In this document: piece after piece, positions 14,201 through 26,261 of the stretch
Layout of the letters: every line of letters begins with the position of its first letter
How positions within the stretch are numbered: position 1 is the first letter of the stretch
Source of the DNA: Lunularia cruciata
Lineage: Eukaryota; Streptophyta; Marchantiopsida; Lunulariales; Lunulariaceae
NCBI GenBank assembly: GCA_948567375.1
Contig: OX419761.1
Location: 24,280,243 to 24,344,242, forward strand
DNA: 64,000 bases
Direction of reading: 5' to 3'
The notes under the pieces: model-generated
The model's database searches: none
What the model was told of the DNA's origin: nothing
The model's input: the letters and a program-made list of their open reading frames with translations, nothing else
Program-made: the position numbers and the translations under genes

Positions 14201-15142
14201 AACCGACTTCGCAAAACCGCCCTAAATCGAAGCGGACTTTTCTTCAAAGTACAAACTTACTTTCTATACTTGTATGGTCACGAGCTTTGAACCGCATTCA
14301 TAAGAGACTGAAACCAGAGAAATTCAAGAACCAGAACAAGTTGACGCGTAGCTGTTGGCGCGAAACTTCCAATAAGAAGTGAGCACATGTCGGTAGTATA
14401 ATGCGGAAAATTGCTGCAAGCCTGCCACCCAGTGCCAATAACGGACGAGGTCTGGAGCACGACTTGACTCCTCAGAGTAGATTCCGGAGTGAGGTGCGGT
14501 TTTGCTCCAGCGTCTTAAACCGTCAACAGACGGTAAGTCTTCAAAATTCTCCAGATGCAGGTTGCAAGTTGAGGTCGACTCTGTATTACGTACAGTCTTC
14601 TCGACATAAGTTGCGGCCCTAACTTACTGCAGGTAGGGCATAAGTCGATGGACGCAATTCAGTAAACAAGAATGCCTGTTGACACTGGTCGCATGCAAGT
14701 TTATGTTTGGTACAGATACCATTCCATAGGTCCAACCTTTGCTAAGAGAGACCAGTACTCAGGCTCTGGGGTACCTACAGCAGATTGAGGTCCCGAGAGA
14801 GATGCACTTGACCATGGAACAGAGCGAAGTAATTCCCCGCATTTAGTTGAAACCTTCTTTAGTAGTAACAAGTACTTCGATACCATAACATTTCTAGTAT
14901 CCAGTAATATTACGGAGGCTAAAGACTACAATCAATTAGGATTAAACTCATCCTGCGTTCTCTTTCCGATAGAGCAAAACTGGGTTTCATACTCGGCGGA
15001 GCAGTGACTTTACTGATAATTAAGACACATGTTCATACTAACGGACGGCTCAACACGCCTAGAAAGAATGGTTGATTGTGCAAATTTCCTAGAGAGCGAT
15101 ACAAGGCTTAGCAGTGAAACTGTTGCTTATGTACAAAATATG
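11227..15142. other. Intergenic region, no gene recognised
   Basis: The first few hundred bases should hold the malate dehydrogenase leader and promoter on the minus strand. The rest has only short open frames with no family resemblance. The only clear structure is a small direct repeat at 12911-12960. Composition is close to that of the gene-bearing part, so it may hold decayed sequence I cannot identify. Confidence 0.3.
12911..12960 (+). repeat. 20-base direct repeat, period 30
   Basis: The 20-base string TCTATACCACTACCCTAATT occurs at 12911-12930 and again at 12941-12960 without change, separated by 10 bases. It is a small local duplication of unknown meaning. Confidence 0.85.
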
Positions 15143-15964
15143 TCATGGGCGCTCTATTTCTCGCCTTTCTACCCATGGCTTCTCTGCGGTTTCACTCTCT
15201 GTGGTTTTCCCGTTGCCCTCGTGATGTCGATGACGATGGTGGTGATCTTTTTTGTGCCTCCGACTTCTCTTTCTATCTCCCTCGGCATTGCTATCATAAC
15301 TGTCAAAATCGTCGTCTCCAGCATTTTGTTTCCTGAGATAAGGTGCCGCCTTGCGTCCTTCGATATCGGAGTCTTCTCTGTCGGAACTACGCCGCTTTCT
15401 CCTCTGCCGCTCTCTTCTTTCTGCTTCTGAATCTGAGTCGTCATGAGAACTGCGCCTTCGTCTATTCGACCTTCCCCTGTGATGCTCAATATCCTCATCC
15501 TCATCCTCCGAGTTGCGCATCTTCTTCCTGTGTCTACCTTTATGACCGTCTGAACCTGACGATATGTATCTCTCGGAGCTGGAATGGTCTCGCCGATGAT
15601 GTTTCCTCGGGCGTCGTTTTTTCTGGAGAGCTTCGTCTCCACTCCATTCCTCGGAGACAGAACTCGAATCAGAATCGTGTTCCCTTTTATGTTTCTTCGC
15701 CGGCTTCCGCTTGTGTTTCTTGTGCCTCCTACGAGATTTTCTATCCCTTTCAGAATCACTCTCGCTGTCGCTTGAGTCAGAGACCGAGCTCCTTTTCTTC
15801 TGTCTCTTTCGAGCTTTCTTCTCCTCCTTCGCTTTAGCCTCCTCTTCCTCAACACGTCTCTGCCCTGCTTCGAGTCTCTGCTGCCACTTCAAGGGGGCTT
15901 CCTTCTTCTCGAGAGCCTTTTTCTTCTTCTCCTCGACCAGTTTAAGGAACTTCGCGCTGTCCAT
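15143..15964 (-). CDS. Lys/Arg/Ser-rich (RS-like) nuclear protein
   Basis: One open frame of 273 residues begins Met-Asp-Ser-Ala-Lys-Phe-Leu-Lys and has a charged, probably coiled-coil segment at residues 8-60 with Glu-Lys-Lys-Glu-Ala-Pro-Leu-Lys-Trp. Residues about 60-255 are a low-complexity run of Arg, Lys, Ser, Asp and His with many Ser-Asp and Arg-Arg-His clusters, and the chain closes with Glu-Lys-Pro-Trp-Val-Glu-Arg. Plants have small conserved proteins with this type of N-terminus and an RS-like body, usually annotated as splicing-related or uncharacterised nuclear proteins. Composition implies nuclear localisation and RNA-processing association, but no catalytic domain is present. 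The ATG at 15962-15964 is the first in frame. The protein is short and possibly intronless in its coding part. Function is an inference from composition. Confidence 0.75.
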   Translation of the reverse strand: MDSAKFLKLVEEKKKKALEKKEAPLKWQQRLEAGQRRVEEEEAKAKEEKKARKRQKKRSSVSDSSDSESDSERDRKSRRRHKKHKRKPAKKHKREHDSDSSSVSEEWSGDEALQKKRRPRKHHRRDHSSSERYISSGSDGHKGRHRKKMRNSEDEDEDIEHHRGRSNRRRRSSHDDSDSEAERRERQRRKRRSSDREDSDIEGRKAAPYLRKQNAGDDDFDSYDSNAEGDRKRSRRHKKDHHHRHRHHEGNGKTTESETAEKPWVERREIERP

Positions 15965-17380
15965 ACGTCCACCTCCTCAAATAGAACCGATTCAACCCCT
16001 GCATCATAGGTGACGGTAGCAGATGCCGGAGAGTGCATCTCACATAGGGAACAGACCATGTTAGCCGATCGTCTGTACTTCACTCTCAAGGGACTCTAAA
16101 ATTGAAGTACTCAGACAGGCAACAACAAAACCGAAATCTGTCGGCAGAACAAATGAGAAGTACGACGGCATCATCAGAGAAACATTCACCACAATTTTGT
16201 ACCAAAATCTTTTCCTTACCAAAAGAAGGCACAAAAAGGTAGTCTCGTAATCAAACAGAACAATGGTAAAACTTGTTCAAGAAGTGAGGTGCGATAGAGT
16301 GCTGACGTCTCACCTACAATTCTCAGGCTTCATATTTTTCACCGAAGCTACAACTTAAATCACCGCCCTACTTGAAACCTAATGGAACGCACCTATCCTC
16401 TAGCAAATATGTGCAAGGTTACAAATGATCATTAGGTAAAGCAAACCTAGCTCTTAGAAATGGACAGAACTGAAATGGTGGATAGCTGTATAAATGCTGA
16501 ACTTCTATGGAATTTAGGAAATTCGACAAGACTGAACACTTGACACCAAACTGCGCCTGCAGAAAGCTTCAAATCCCACAACCACTGTTGTTCCAATTTC
16601 CATAATCGAGACTCTAGAACTCCAATCCCTCAAGGGAAGAGAAGGTTTCAAAGAGTAAATCCATGACAACCAAACCTCAGTTCAGACAACAGGAATCAAC
16701 ACCCCGGCAAGTACGGTGTCCTTACCTTATGCAGCTTGGAATGTGCCCCCTCCCTCGTCTTTCTCGTGTACAGAAAGCTCCAGGAATAAGAGTCGACGCC
16801 TTCAGCCCCTCTACCTTCTTCTCCTCTCTCCGCAGGAAAAGAGTGCAACTTTTCAGCAAAACCGCGCACAACCTGAGCACTGAGACCACCACGATTCAGC
16901 TCAACCTAGGAGGCTAGCGCCTTGCGAAACAGATCGTCATCCAGAATCACAGGAAAATCACTGCAGAATTGCGACGAGAGATTCATAAACCCTAAGGGAA
17001 AGGAACTTGAAATCTCGTTCCACTACAAACAGACCACCTCAACATCGCCTCGCTGCTCCGTCATCCAAGCTTCAGAGCAGGCAACCGGGGCCCTTCTCCG
17101 TGACTGTGCACCCCACACATTACATGGTTCCCGGCTCGTGACGAAATGCAGTCGGCGGCGTGTGCGCAAATCGAACGCTTAGATAACACGTTTCATCGAA
17201 ATACCAGTAACTGCAGTCTTCACCTCAGAGAGCTCACCACTGACAACGCAACAGTAACGCTCACCTCACAACTCAGTCGAGCTCACAACGTAGCAACTGT
17301 GACAGCCGGGACTTCGTCTCGGAGCTACCATAGTCTAGTTCGTTGAATGTTCCACTCAGCAGGGTTGCGTTAAACATTCT
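15965..17380. other. 5' flank of the RS-like gene, no further gene seen
   Basis: This is the upstream side of the minus-strand RS-like gene and should contain its promoter and perhaps a leader intron. Open frames on the plus strand at 16663-17346 are of moderate length but have no recognisable motif and look incidental. Confidence 0.3.
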
Positions 17381-18245
17381 CCACCCTATGATACACGTGT
17401 ATGAGATTTGCATTATATCATTGTATCTTATCTTTTAACTCGCGTTATGTAATATATATTTTATAACGTTATGCACTTTGTTATATATTTTTACAGAATT
17501 AAAAATTGGTTCATGGGATAAGATAAGATAGAAAAGTAATAATTCATCACGTAATGGGATCTTATTGTAGCAGATAATAATTAATTTAAATTATTATAAT
17601 ATATATTAAATTTATTATAATATATTATTAAAAAATTTGATTTAATTGATCAAATATCACTGACCATTAATTTTACTATTTATATTCTCAGATACGAAAA
17701 TTATTCTTAATTAAACTCTCATATCATCGTTATTTATTGTTATCTAATGGCATCAACAGCCAAACGCAAGAGATGCACCCTATGGAATGCTTTACATAAT
17801 GAGACTTGCATTAAAATACTTTCGCTTTTCCCAAAAAAGTTGATTTTAAGGGCAGTAGTGGAATACACCTGGATATAAAAAAATTTGTTTTCTCAAGATA
17901 TTGTTTCGGAAAGGAAGCAGTAGAATTTATTGATGCAAGAGATTGTATTATTTCTCCAACTACCAATATCCTAGCAACTAGCATACATTTGTTCAATAAT
18001 CGCCTCTTCTCTAGTTCTCTCTGTTCACTTGACTTGAAATGATCCCAGTTAAGTACCTCTGCTGCTTTATGAAGCATATGAATAAGGAATTACATAAATA
18101 TCTTCAATGATAGACTTATATTTTCAAATTCTCATATTCATTTTAGGTCTTTAGATTATTCGCATGGCTTTCAAGTTGACCGTAGGACCTCAAATTTAGG
18201 CTTACAACTTCTGTTAAAAAATTGCTGATAAGTATAACTATACAA

Positions 18246-18269
18246 GTGCACATGATTTTTCATGTGCAC
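18246..18269. repeat. Perfect 10-bp hairpin
   Basis: GTGCACATGA at 18246-18255 is the exact reverse complement of 18260-18269, with a TTTT loop. Confidence 0.8.
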
Positions 18270-18464
18270 CTTTGATTAAAAAGACAATAAAATTATGTAT
18301 GTATTTGTAAGTTATGGAGACAGAAGATATTTATAATTTAGAGAGCTTGGAAATTGACTCCGCTAGTGGTTCAAGTATAGCTCTCATTGTGCAGCCGAAA
18401 AATATTACTTTGGATCTTCCCAGCATGCAAATCTTCTAAAAAATAAGTTCACATGTATACTATT

Positions 18465-18498
18465 ATGTAGGTGAAATTCTTGTCGAATTCACCTACAT
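18465..18498. repeat. 11-bp inverted repeat
   Basis: ATGTAGGTGAA at 18465-18475 is matched exactly by its reverse complement at 18488-18498, with a 12-base loop. In AT-rich DNA a stem with this much G and C is less expected by chance. Confidence 0.75.
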
Positions 18499-21343
18499 TA
18501 GAATTACCGTTAATACGATATTTAATATAATTTAATAAATGAAATTCGTCCTTGTGATTATGATTGATATTTTCTTCAATCTGCATTTCTATTTGTATGA
18601 TTACTGTTTTTGTCTTCAATTGCAAAGCAAGTATCCTTAATTGACTGCGGCTTCGATAAGCTGGGATAAAATTTGGAGGAACTACAAAACCTATCTCTAG
18701 AAGGCAAACAGGATATATTTTAGTCTGCTTATAGCCTAAAGTTTTTAAAATATTAAAAAAGAATTCCACCAACGTGCAAAAACAATTAGAATAGTACATG
18801 GGAAACATCCATGCAATCTCATTCCTTTTAGTTACATAATAGAGAAAAAGAAGACCGCGTAGAAAACATAATTAGTTCGCTCCTATCGTACGTGGTTTCG
18901 AAGTTCATCAAACGTGGTTCAATAGGCACTTGGGGAGAGATTAAATGTGTTCATGAAGATAAATATTAAGATCTTAAAAATATCACTAGATGCATTAGTG
19001 TAGTATCTTTTAAATTTTTTTATCAAATTTTATTAGTGATCCATCTCACATGATCTAAATTATTGTTTTTATCTATTTTGATTTAAAAATTTCTTTCCAT
19101 ATTCAATATTTTCTTATCTATATCTATCTAATTTTTTTATTTATCTTATGATAGATTTGTCATCCGACCGCAATAGTTTTCCACCTCTTATTATTTAATT
19201 TTTTTATATAAAAAAGATTTGTTTTATTTCAAAATCGTATCTAAACTTTAGTTTATATGTTCATGATTATAATTACTTATCAATGAATCTAAATTTATGG
19301 TTTATGAATAGATGCACACGATCTAACACTCTTAACACTTCCAATATCAGTTTTCTTTGAAAACCATCACATGTCAAATTTAATCACATCTAATCACTTT
19401 TTAATGTTTGAGAGAAACTAGGAACATGCCTCAACCTCTCTTTAACTTAATTACTTCAACATTCTCCCTAGACCTCAGCAAATTTCAGTATGTAAACTCT
19501 TCTTTTCTCACAAAATCACTAAGTACATTTGAATTTTCATTTCAAGCTTTGATTAACTCAAGATTGATAAAAAATTTGTTCTATAATTCCACCCAAATCA
19601 TCATATGTTTGTTTGTGAAGAATCATATCAAGAAAAAATTTCTGATTGCATTTCATCAAGCTTATATATTTTTAAAAGAAAACGATCCATAAATAAATTG
19701 TTAGTGTAAATAATATTTTTAAAGTAGCAACAAGAAAGACTTGGTTCTGGAGACATTTTTCTGAACAACCGCAATAGAGTTACTCGATTAAGGTTGATTA
19801 CAATAGAGATTTTTCAAATCTAATCAATTCTTAAACCATATAACTCACTCTCACACTTTAAAAAAATATTTTCTATATTAATTTGAAATGATCATTTTTA
19901 TTCTAAGGTTATCATGATTTGCTCTTAAAAAAATAATTTAATTTGTAATTATTTTTCATGTAAAAGAGAAAGATATATAGGAACATATATATAGAAATAT
20001 CCCTTACTATATTTTAGGTAAGTCATAATAAAAATTATTCTAATTATGAATTTAAATTACACACCATTTTACAAGGTGCATAAGATGAAAAAACCCATAA
20101 AAAAATGACACCTTACCTTTCAAATATAATGGTATAATTTTAAAAATTGCATATTTTTAAGTACAAATCATTTTAAGTACATTCTATAGTCAGCAGATTT
20201 TCAATTAACTATTGAGCAATGGTTAAACTTACCCCAGAAGATAAACCGTGAATTCCACAGATGTGAAATGCACTACCTGGTGTGGCATCAAGTAATGGTT
20301 GCAAAACCCTTATAATAACCTCTTATAATAAGCAAATATTTGGTGTGTATAGTATACAGGTAAGACCATGGTCATGGTGTAAGGAGTACCATTATCCACC
20401 ACAAATAACCTTGGATGCTTTGTCTTTGTATATTATATTTTTTTAAATATAATGCGGTCGCCCTTTTCTCTTTTTAGAAAATTTCATTGTAACCTGGATA
20501 ATATTTTTGAGAAGCAAAGTGAAGTTTTCTTAGAGAAACTATGGCAATTTCATGAATCAAATTCACTTCTTATGTTTGGAAAAGAGTGTTTAACACTTTA
20601 TAGTGCTAGAGAGCATTATGAGAGAACCCAATACTCGGGAGCAATTGGGTCACATAAGCTTACAGTTGCAAACGGAACTCCCCTCATATCTATAGACATT
20701 TTCATTCCTCCCATATATACTCTTTTAAATGATATGTACTATAAAGTTATACAATAGCAGTTTTTTTAAAGATGATCTTTACTTTAACGTTATACACTAG
20801 AAATTTTTAGAAACGTGATCTTTGCTACAAATTTTTACACGGGCAACTTTTAGAATGATTACTTACATTCGGCTAATTTGATTTTATTTGGTTTGGGCTT
20901 TGCCTATTTCCCTAAGGCCGTAAGCTACAAATATTATTTTTTTCTGCTCTTTTCTAACATTTCGATGCCTTCCATTATTATTACTTTCTTTGAAGGTAGC
21001 ACTATTTTGCTCAATAAAAAAAGCCTTAGCAAACATATGACTGCATCTTTGACTTGAATGAATTGCCACAATTAGCAGGTCCATCTTCATATTTCCAACA
21101 TATGATTAATATAAAATTTTTAATCTTGTAATGGCTCCACAATGACCGAGTAACCAGCTTCATTCATAAAAACATGGAGGGCATTTGCTGTGTTATGGGA
21201 CAAAGAGAATATATTTACGATCAGAAGTCCATCGTAAAGAGACATGACGAAGACGCTGGTCTGCTTGTTGCCCGACTATCCTGTTATGGCATCTGTCTTC
21301 TGATTTCGCTGTTCCAGATGTCTGCTAACACAAACCAATAGCT

Positions 21344-21540
21344 GGTCCAAGGTCTGTAAGTGTGCAGTGCTCATGTCTAAGGAAGATAAGTGGACAATTT
21401 GGAGCTTTTGAGCACTTATGAACACTGATAATACAACAATGCTCATACAACAAGTAGAGGTCAACAGTCTGCTGGGGTGCAGTGCTTATTTCTAGGGAAG
21501 ATAAGTAGACAATCTGGAAATTGTGTGCACTTATGAACAC
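21344..21540. repeat. Diverged tandem duplication, period 115
   Basis: Segments 21344-21425 and 21459-21540 share blocks such as GGAAGATAAGT, GACAAT and GCACTTATGAACAC in the same order, offset by 115 bases. On the minus strand both are open and read Val-Phe-Ile-Ser-Ala...Gln-Ile-Val...Leu-Ser-Ser-Leu. They may be two repeats of a decayed coding unit; no family was recognised. Confidence 0.6.
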
Positions 21541-21746
21541 AAAGAAACTCGAACTTTTCGAACTTTTACTAATGGACAATATACGAAGGTTTCAGATTTC
21601 ACTGTAGTGTAGACCATCTACATGGTCAGCCGAAACGCAAAAAACACGAGGGAAAATTTGCATCATCGACTTAGCTCCAAGCTCTGAGAAACCTTCTGGT
21701 TATTCTGGACAGTAAAAAAACCACTCTCACGCTTTTGCGCATGGTT

Positions 21747-22902
21747 TTAGGAGTTCCCCTGTTCTCCAATGTACTCATCAGCTAAATATTTGTGCACCGC
21801 ACAATCAGCTACATCGTGTTCGGATGATTCCAAAAACCAGTTACAATGCAAGGAGGTTTCCCTGAAAGGGTCAGAAGACGGAGGAGCACCGGCAAGCGGT
21901 GCATCTGGGGTCTGGCTTGGAGCAACCTCTGTGTCTCGGATATCCTCGGGCAGGCCATAATACAGTCTATTTCGTCACGTAATACATCCCACTGCTGGGT
22001 TGGAGATTCAAAGTGTTTAATAATAGCTGGCTGCGGACTACTCGAATCACACCCTGTGGGAGTTGCACTTAAGCCGTCAGAAGCATATGCATCGAATTCG
22101 GGGGGATTTTTGTTTTCGATCTTGTAAATGACTACTCTCCAAGGACAAGCCTTGGCCCCGTGGCCTTTCCCCGTCTCCATCCAGGAGTACTGATGAAGGA
22201 CCCATTTCTTGAGACTATCATCTTTTGCTACTACACCACGCTTCTTCCCTCTGGATTTCTTTTGGTACGTGAAATATGTCGTTACCAGAGTACTTGGGAT
22301 TGTTGATTGATGTGGAGGACCAGACTGTTTCCAGGTATAGCCGCCTTTCGTGAGCCTGGAACACAGTTGCTGGTCGGTGACTGACAAGAAATACCTGGGG
22401 TTGGGTTCTATAATCAAGCACACGGACGAAAATAAATGTGGAGGTCAACCAGAATATCTTATACTCACAGAGACTTGGTAGTTACTAGTCAGTCAGAACA
22501 TCTTTATCAAGCAGATAATACCAATTAAATTTGGAATCTAATACTGAGTCCAGTTCCTTGACACATGTATAAGCAGGAATCAAATACCATTCCCGCAATT
22601 TAACGGTCTCTGTTGCTGAAAATATATGACCTTGTGTTACAGAGGAAAAGGACAGGTGGTACTCGTCAATGAAACTTACCTGTTAGGATTTCCCAAGGAT
22701 GATGTTCATAGATGTTTCCCCCTTGGTAGATGCTTATGGACGACTTGGCTCTGTAAAGCCAAGGCTTATGAACTTTTTCCAAGATTTTGCTTAGCTCCAA
22801 ATCAGGAACTTCTTGTTCAAATCCACTCTGACCAATGTCATCTTCCCTAAGCAGCCTGTTGATAATTCTTGACTCCTTGGCTCCAGAAGGCTCTTCCTCC
22901 TG
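21747..22902 (-). CDS. Divergent NAC-domain transcription factor, 5' exon(s) unresolved
   Basis: Two exons are clear: 22902 (or 22899)-22680 and 22407 to the stop at 21809, joined across a 272-base GT-AG intron in phase. Exon one has an acidic Asp-Leu-Glu-Leu segment, then Ile-Tyr-Glu-His-His-Pro-Trp-Glu-Ile-Leu, matching NAC subdomains B-C. Exon two has Arg-Tyr-Phe-Leu-Ser, Leu-Thr-Lys-Gly-Gly-Tyr-Thr-Trp-Lys-Gln-Ser-Gly, a Lys/Arg/Gly-rich block, then Lys-Lys-Trp-Val-Leu-His-Gln-Tyr, matching subdomains C-E (typically WKATG and DWVMHEY). NAC proteins are plant-specific DNA-binding regulators. The N-terminal subdomain A must lie in an upstream exon. After Asp-Val-Leu-Arg-Asp-Glu (near 21975) a neighbouring frame gives 75 more natural-looking residues to a TAA at 21747, so a frameshift or other exon end is possible. 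Divergence is high. Confidence 0.6.
22408..22679 (-). other. Intron of the NAC-like gene
   Basis: The donor GTAAG starts at 22679 and the acceptor ATTATAG ends at 22408. The split codon gives Glu and preserves frame across the two NAC exons. Confidence 0.6.
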
Positions 22903-23361
22903 CTGACAAACCACAGTTGACCTATCAAGAATTCAGCTCCTAAATTTACGAGAATGACAAGGAATTATGAATAACAATCGTTAGCAGCATAATTTGCATG
23001 CAGAAGTAGAATCTTATGTAGAAACAGTTTAACATAATGCCCAGCTCAGCGCGACATGGAGTACGACGCTGAAAACGAGCTAGATAGCTTGCTAGCTTGA
23101 TCCACAGCGTAGATATGAAATATAAGATAGTCCAATAGTGAAATATAAGCTAGTCCAATAAGCTACATCTGAGCACAGAAGTGTGCACGAAACATGATGT
23201 GATAAGAGATGTAACTTACTTAGGTTGTGACACTGCAGCAGATCTCGATCGCAGCTGTTAACATGAAACTCAAGAAACTGCTGACATTAACTTGAAATCG
23301 AGTTTCAAGGTCAGAAGAGAAGACCTCGAAGACGAGTAACAAACAATATACATGAAGGTCC

Positions 23362-23861
23362 CTAGAAGTTGTCACTCCCTAACTCAAAGTTCAGAACAGA
23401 GAGAAATAACTTGATCTTCAAGTGAAAAGTATTCGCTTCAGAGCTTGGAAACGAGCTTGGACGAACCATGTCCCAGTCACTGGAATCTGGACTAGAGTGA
23501 GTTTCTTCAGAACCCCTTTCACGCGGCGATTTCCTGTGGGATTTGACTTTGATGCCTTCCGCAGCTGCGCTTCTTTGGCATGCCTGAAACCGCAGCAGTT
23601 ATGAATTCTCTCATTTTCCACGTAAACATGTCGACAACAGCCTTCCCTCTTGCAAATTCTTCCCATTTCATGATATCTTGCAGTTGATATCTTTACGTAC
23701 TCAAGTACATGCGATCTCCCACAAAAATCTTAACTTTTACCAGTTGAATTATCAATCCACTCTGGCTGATAGCATTTTCGTAATCTACATGTGGTTCGTC
23801 CCATCCTTGCGCCTTGAACAGCGGAGCCATGTAAGTCTGCCATAGACATGTCATGTTGCAT
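23362..23861 (-). other. Possible upstream exons of the NAC-like gene
   Basis: On the minus strand, 23861-23741 opens with ATG and encodes 40 residues with a basic Cys-rich piece, then meets a good donor (G/GTAAAAG). Further on, 23583-23362, after an AG that follows a T-rich run, is open for about 73 codons and reads as a hydrophilic Ser/Glu/Arg-rich segment. Both look more coding-like than the surroundings, but their phases do not join to each other or to the NAC exon with the splice sites I can see. Confidence 0.25.
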
Positions 23862-26095
23862 TATCCCACAAAATTGGTAGAATTTTCGAGGCCACTACTC
23901 CCATCGACGACTAGCGCACCCCGAAAACTCACAACCAGGTTCTCTACGTGTCTGCAAAAGGTCCTCAGAATGAGCAGAGTTACAAAGAGTTGATGGGGGG
24001 CTTAGGTGCAGTTGTCATCGCAGTGTCAGCGACGCGTCCTAGCAGAGGATGATCTGGACATCGGTATTTTTTCCTCCATACTTTCTTCGTGAATACCGCC
24101 ACTAATTTATGACGGGAAATTAACGAATCAAGGTCATTGCGTTGTCCCTTTCATCTTGGCTTCTAATGCCCATGATCCTCCCGTTGAGTTTCAAGCAGCC
24201 GTGGATCTCCATATTAGAAACGCAGCTTGAGAATCGTGATCTTTTCAGGTCCCTAAACCCCAAATCAGCTTACTCAGGGTCTGCTGGAAAAGACTTCAGA
24301 TAGTGATAGGGAAGGACAGAAAAGTGAAGTGTGCAAGAGGTGAAATTCATAGAGACTCATGAGTTGGTAGAAAGAAACGGGTCCACTGGCCGTTGTTGAT
24401 AATTATCAGAAGGCGAAAAACCTTTTGCCCCTGAAAGTACTAATGGGACATAAGGCAGGTTCGCACACGTCCCTTTGCACGTTCAGTCCCTGTAGACTCA
24501 GGAGGAAGCGAAGGGCCTGTCTAAGCAGATAGTGACCAGGGAGGACTGACATCTCCCAAATAGGTTGGTATAAAATTCTCGGATTGGACAAGTTCCAGAG
24601 AAAAAGACTGTGTTACCCTATTGAACACTATAAGCCTGAGAAAGAAGAGATATGACCGGAAGTTCAGTGCTTCAATCCATTGTTGGATAGAGAGATAGAT
24701 AGGTAAAAATTCGAAAACCACAGGGGGCCTGTACTTGAGACCTGAGCCTATGTGATACATATACACAATACGCGTATGAGATGACTAGCGAGTTGGGAAT
24801 TCTGAAGAGGTCTGGTACATGAAATCGTCATGTAATAACTTGCAGTTCGTACTGAATCACGTCCGGCAACGGAAGACTTCGGGGACATAAGAAAATGTGG
24901 TGTTCAGGTATCCGAGCGTGCATGATCCAAGTCCGACGAATCTGGCAGGTCACTCGCGGTTTCTCGTCTTTCCAGGAACCGGTGTAATGCAACGACTAGA
25001 TACCAGTTCTGATGGGAATAGGCAGATCATGGACAGTTTCGACTTTCAGCACAGGCCGTAAAACTCAAGTGCTCGTCTAGAAACAGATGATAGGTGCACC
25101 CACCCACGAATACAAGTTCCGCTGGACCCGGAAAGAAACAAGATCAGCTTGGAGAAAGCCGCAAAATTAAACGTTATGGTTCGCGAGGTCACCTAAACAT
25201 AATGCGCTGCTGCTCCTCTTTGTTGGAGATTTGTAGACCTGATGATAGCAAGCGATGACTCGCCTGTGTTCACAGCATCGTATTGTCTGGAGGAAAGAGG
25301 GAGAATAAAACCTAGGGAGATGCATCGAAGCAGTACACTGCTGTCCAACTTCAACGTACAGCTTACGATCTAGTGGACCAGCAACTCTCTTTCATTACAG
25401 AAAAACTGCACACCAGATGGACACACGCTAGCCAACGCTTCCCCTCAAGCCGCGCTCAAACGTACAAGTGCGCGAAATTTCCTTCTATTTCCTTCTACGA
25501 AATAGCAGTTAAGACACAACTCTCTCTTACAATACTCTTCTGTTATTGTTTTCAGGTTCGCTTCAGCGCTCTGCCGCATCTCCCACAAGTCTGTTATAGA
25601 CTCTCTCGTCGACAACTTCCAACGAGATCGGACATGATACAAATAAGAAAAGTGTAGAATGATAGGAAAGTGGAGAATGATGACTCCTCTAGTGCTTACA
25701 ATAAGATCTGATAGTAATCATTATTGATATTCCAAGCACATCGGGGAGATATGTCTGCAATTTCTGATACATTATACTACGAACTTCGAATCCGTTCCCG
25801 AATTTACGACTCACGACGAAAGTACATCGCTTTTACGCGCTCTTCCTCCAAGTTCCTCAAGAGCCAGCATCAGATGTATTTCCCTGCCCTCGAAAATCTC
25901 TAACACTGTAACAATAGCTTTTGGGATCATGACTTCAGGAATCGAAAAATCCCAGTTCTGAGTGTACTTGCATTGGTGTACTACAATAGGCAAGGTGGTC
26001 ACAAAAGTCATCTCTCGCCTGTCACCTATAGAAGGTTTTGGCGAAGCTTTGCCACACAGTTGGCAGATAAATGCAGATTCACTTGTAACTTACTA
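23862..26095. other. Intergenic region, no gene recognised
   Basis: About 2.2 kb of mixed-composition DNA with only short open frames. Nothing resembles a known protein, tRNA or transposon end. Confidence 0.3.
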
Positions 26096-26255
26096 GTTAC
26101 TAGGCAGTTCATGTTGTCTTCGCGAGGCCCGTCACATACGATTGGACAGAACCGTCTGATATTGCATTTGAGGCAACTGTGTCCTCTAGCATCCAATCGT
26201 CACAGACGAGGACACAGCCTCGCGAAGACACTAGTGACATCATCCGGTTACTAGG
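26096..26255. mobile_element. Small foldback element with 9-bp direct repeats
   Basis: TGTCTTCGCGAGGC at 26115-26128 is the exact reverse complement of 26217-26230, and a second stem pairs 26138-26146 with 26192-26200. The structure is bracketed by the 9-base direct repeat GTTACTAGG at 26096-26104 and 26247-26255. A 9-base target duplication with terminal inverted repeats is the pattern of Mutator-like (MULE) miniature elements. At about 142 bases it has no coding capacity. The outermost bases pair only imperfectly, so the exact ends are uncertain. Confidence 0.45.
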
Positions 26256-26261
26256 AGCTTC

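Larger units (their letters stand above)
17381..21268. other. AT-rich block without recognised gene
   Basis: From about 17380 the base composition becomes strongly AT-rich, with long A/T runs, and stays so to about 21150. Open frames at 18449-18808, 19408-19692 and 20452-20757 are low in complexity and match nothing. The block may be decayed transposon sequence; no terminal repeats, reverse transcriptase or transposase motif was seen. It contains the two hairpins listed separately. Confidence 0.4.

Noticed and set aside
15029..15837. Plus-strand open frames opposite the RS-like gene
   Set aside because: They are the antisense of an Arg/Ser-rich low-complexity coding region and have no independent support.
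24290..24560. Resemblance to a small-subunit rRNA segment (GAGGTGAAATTC)
   Set aside because: Only about a dozen bases match and flanking rRNA helices are absent; treated as chance.
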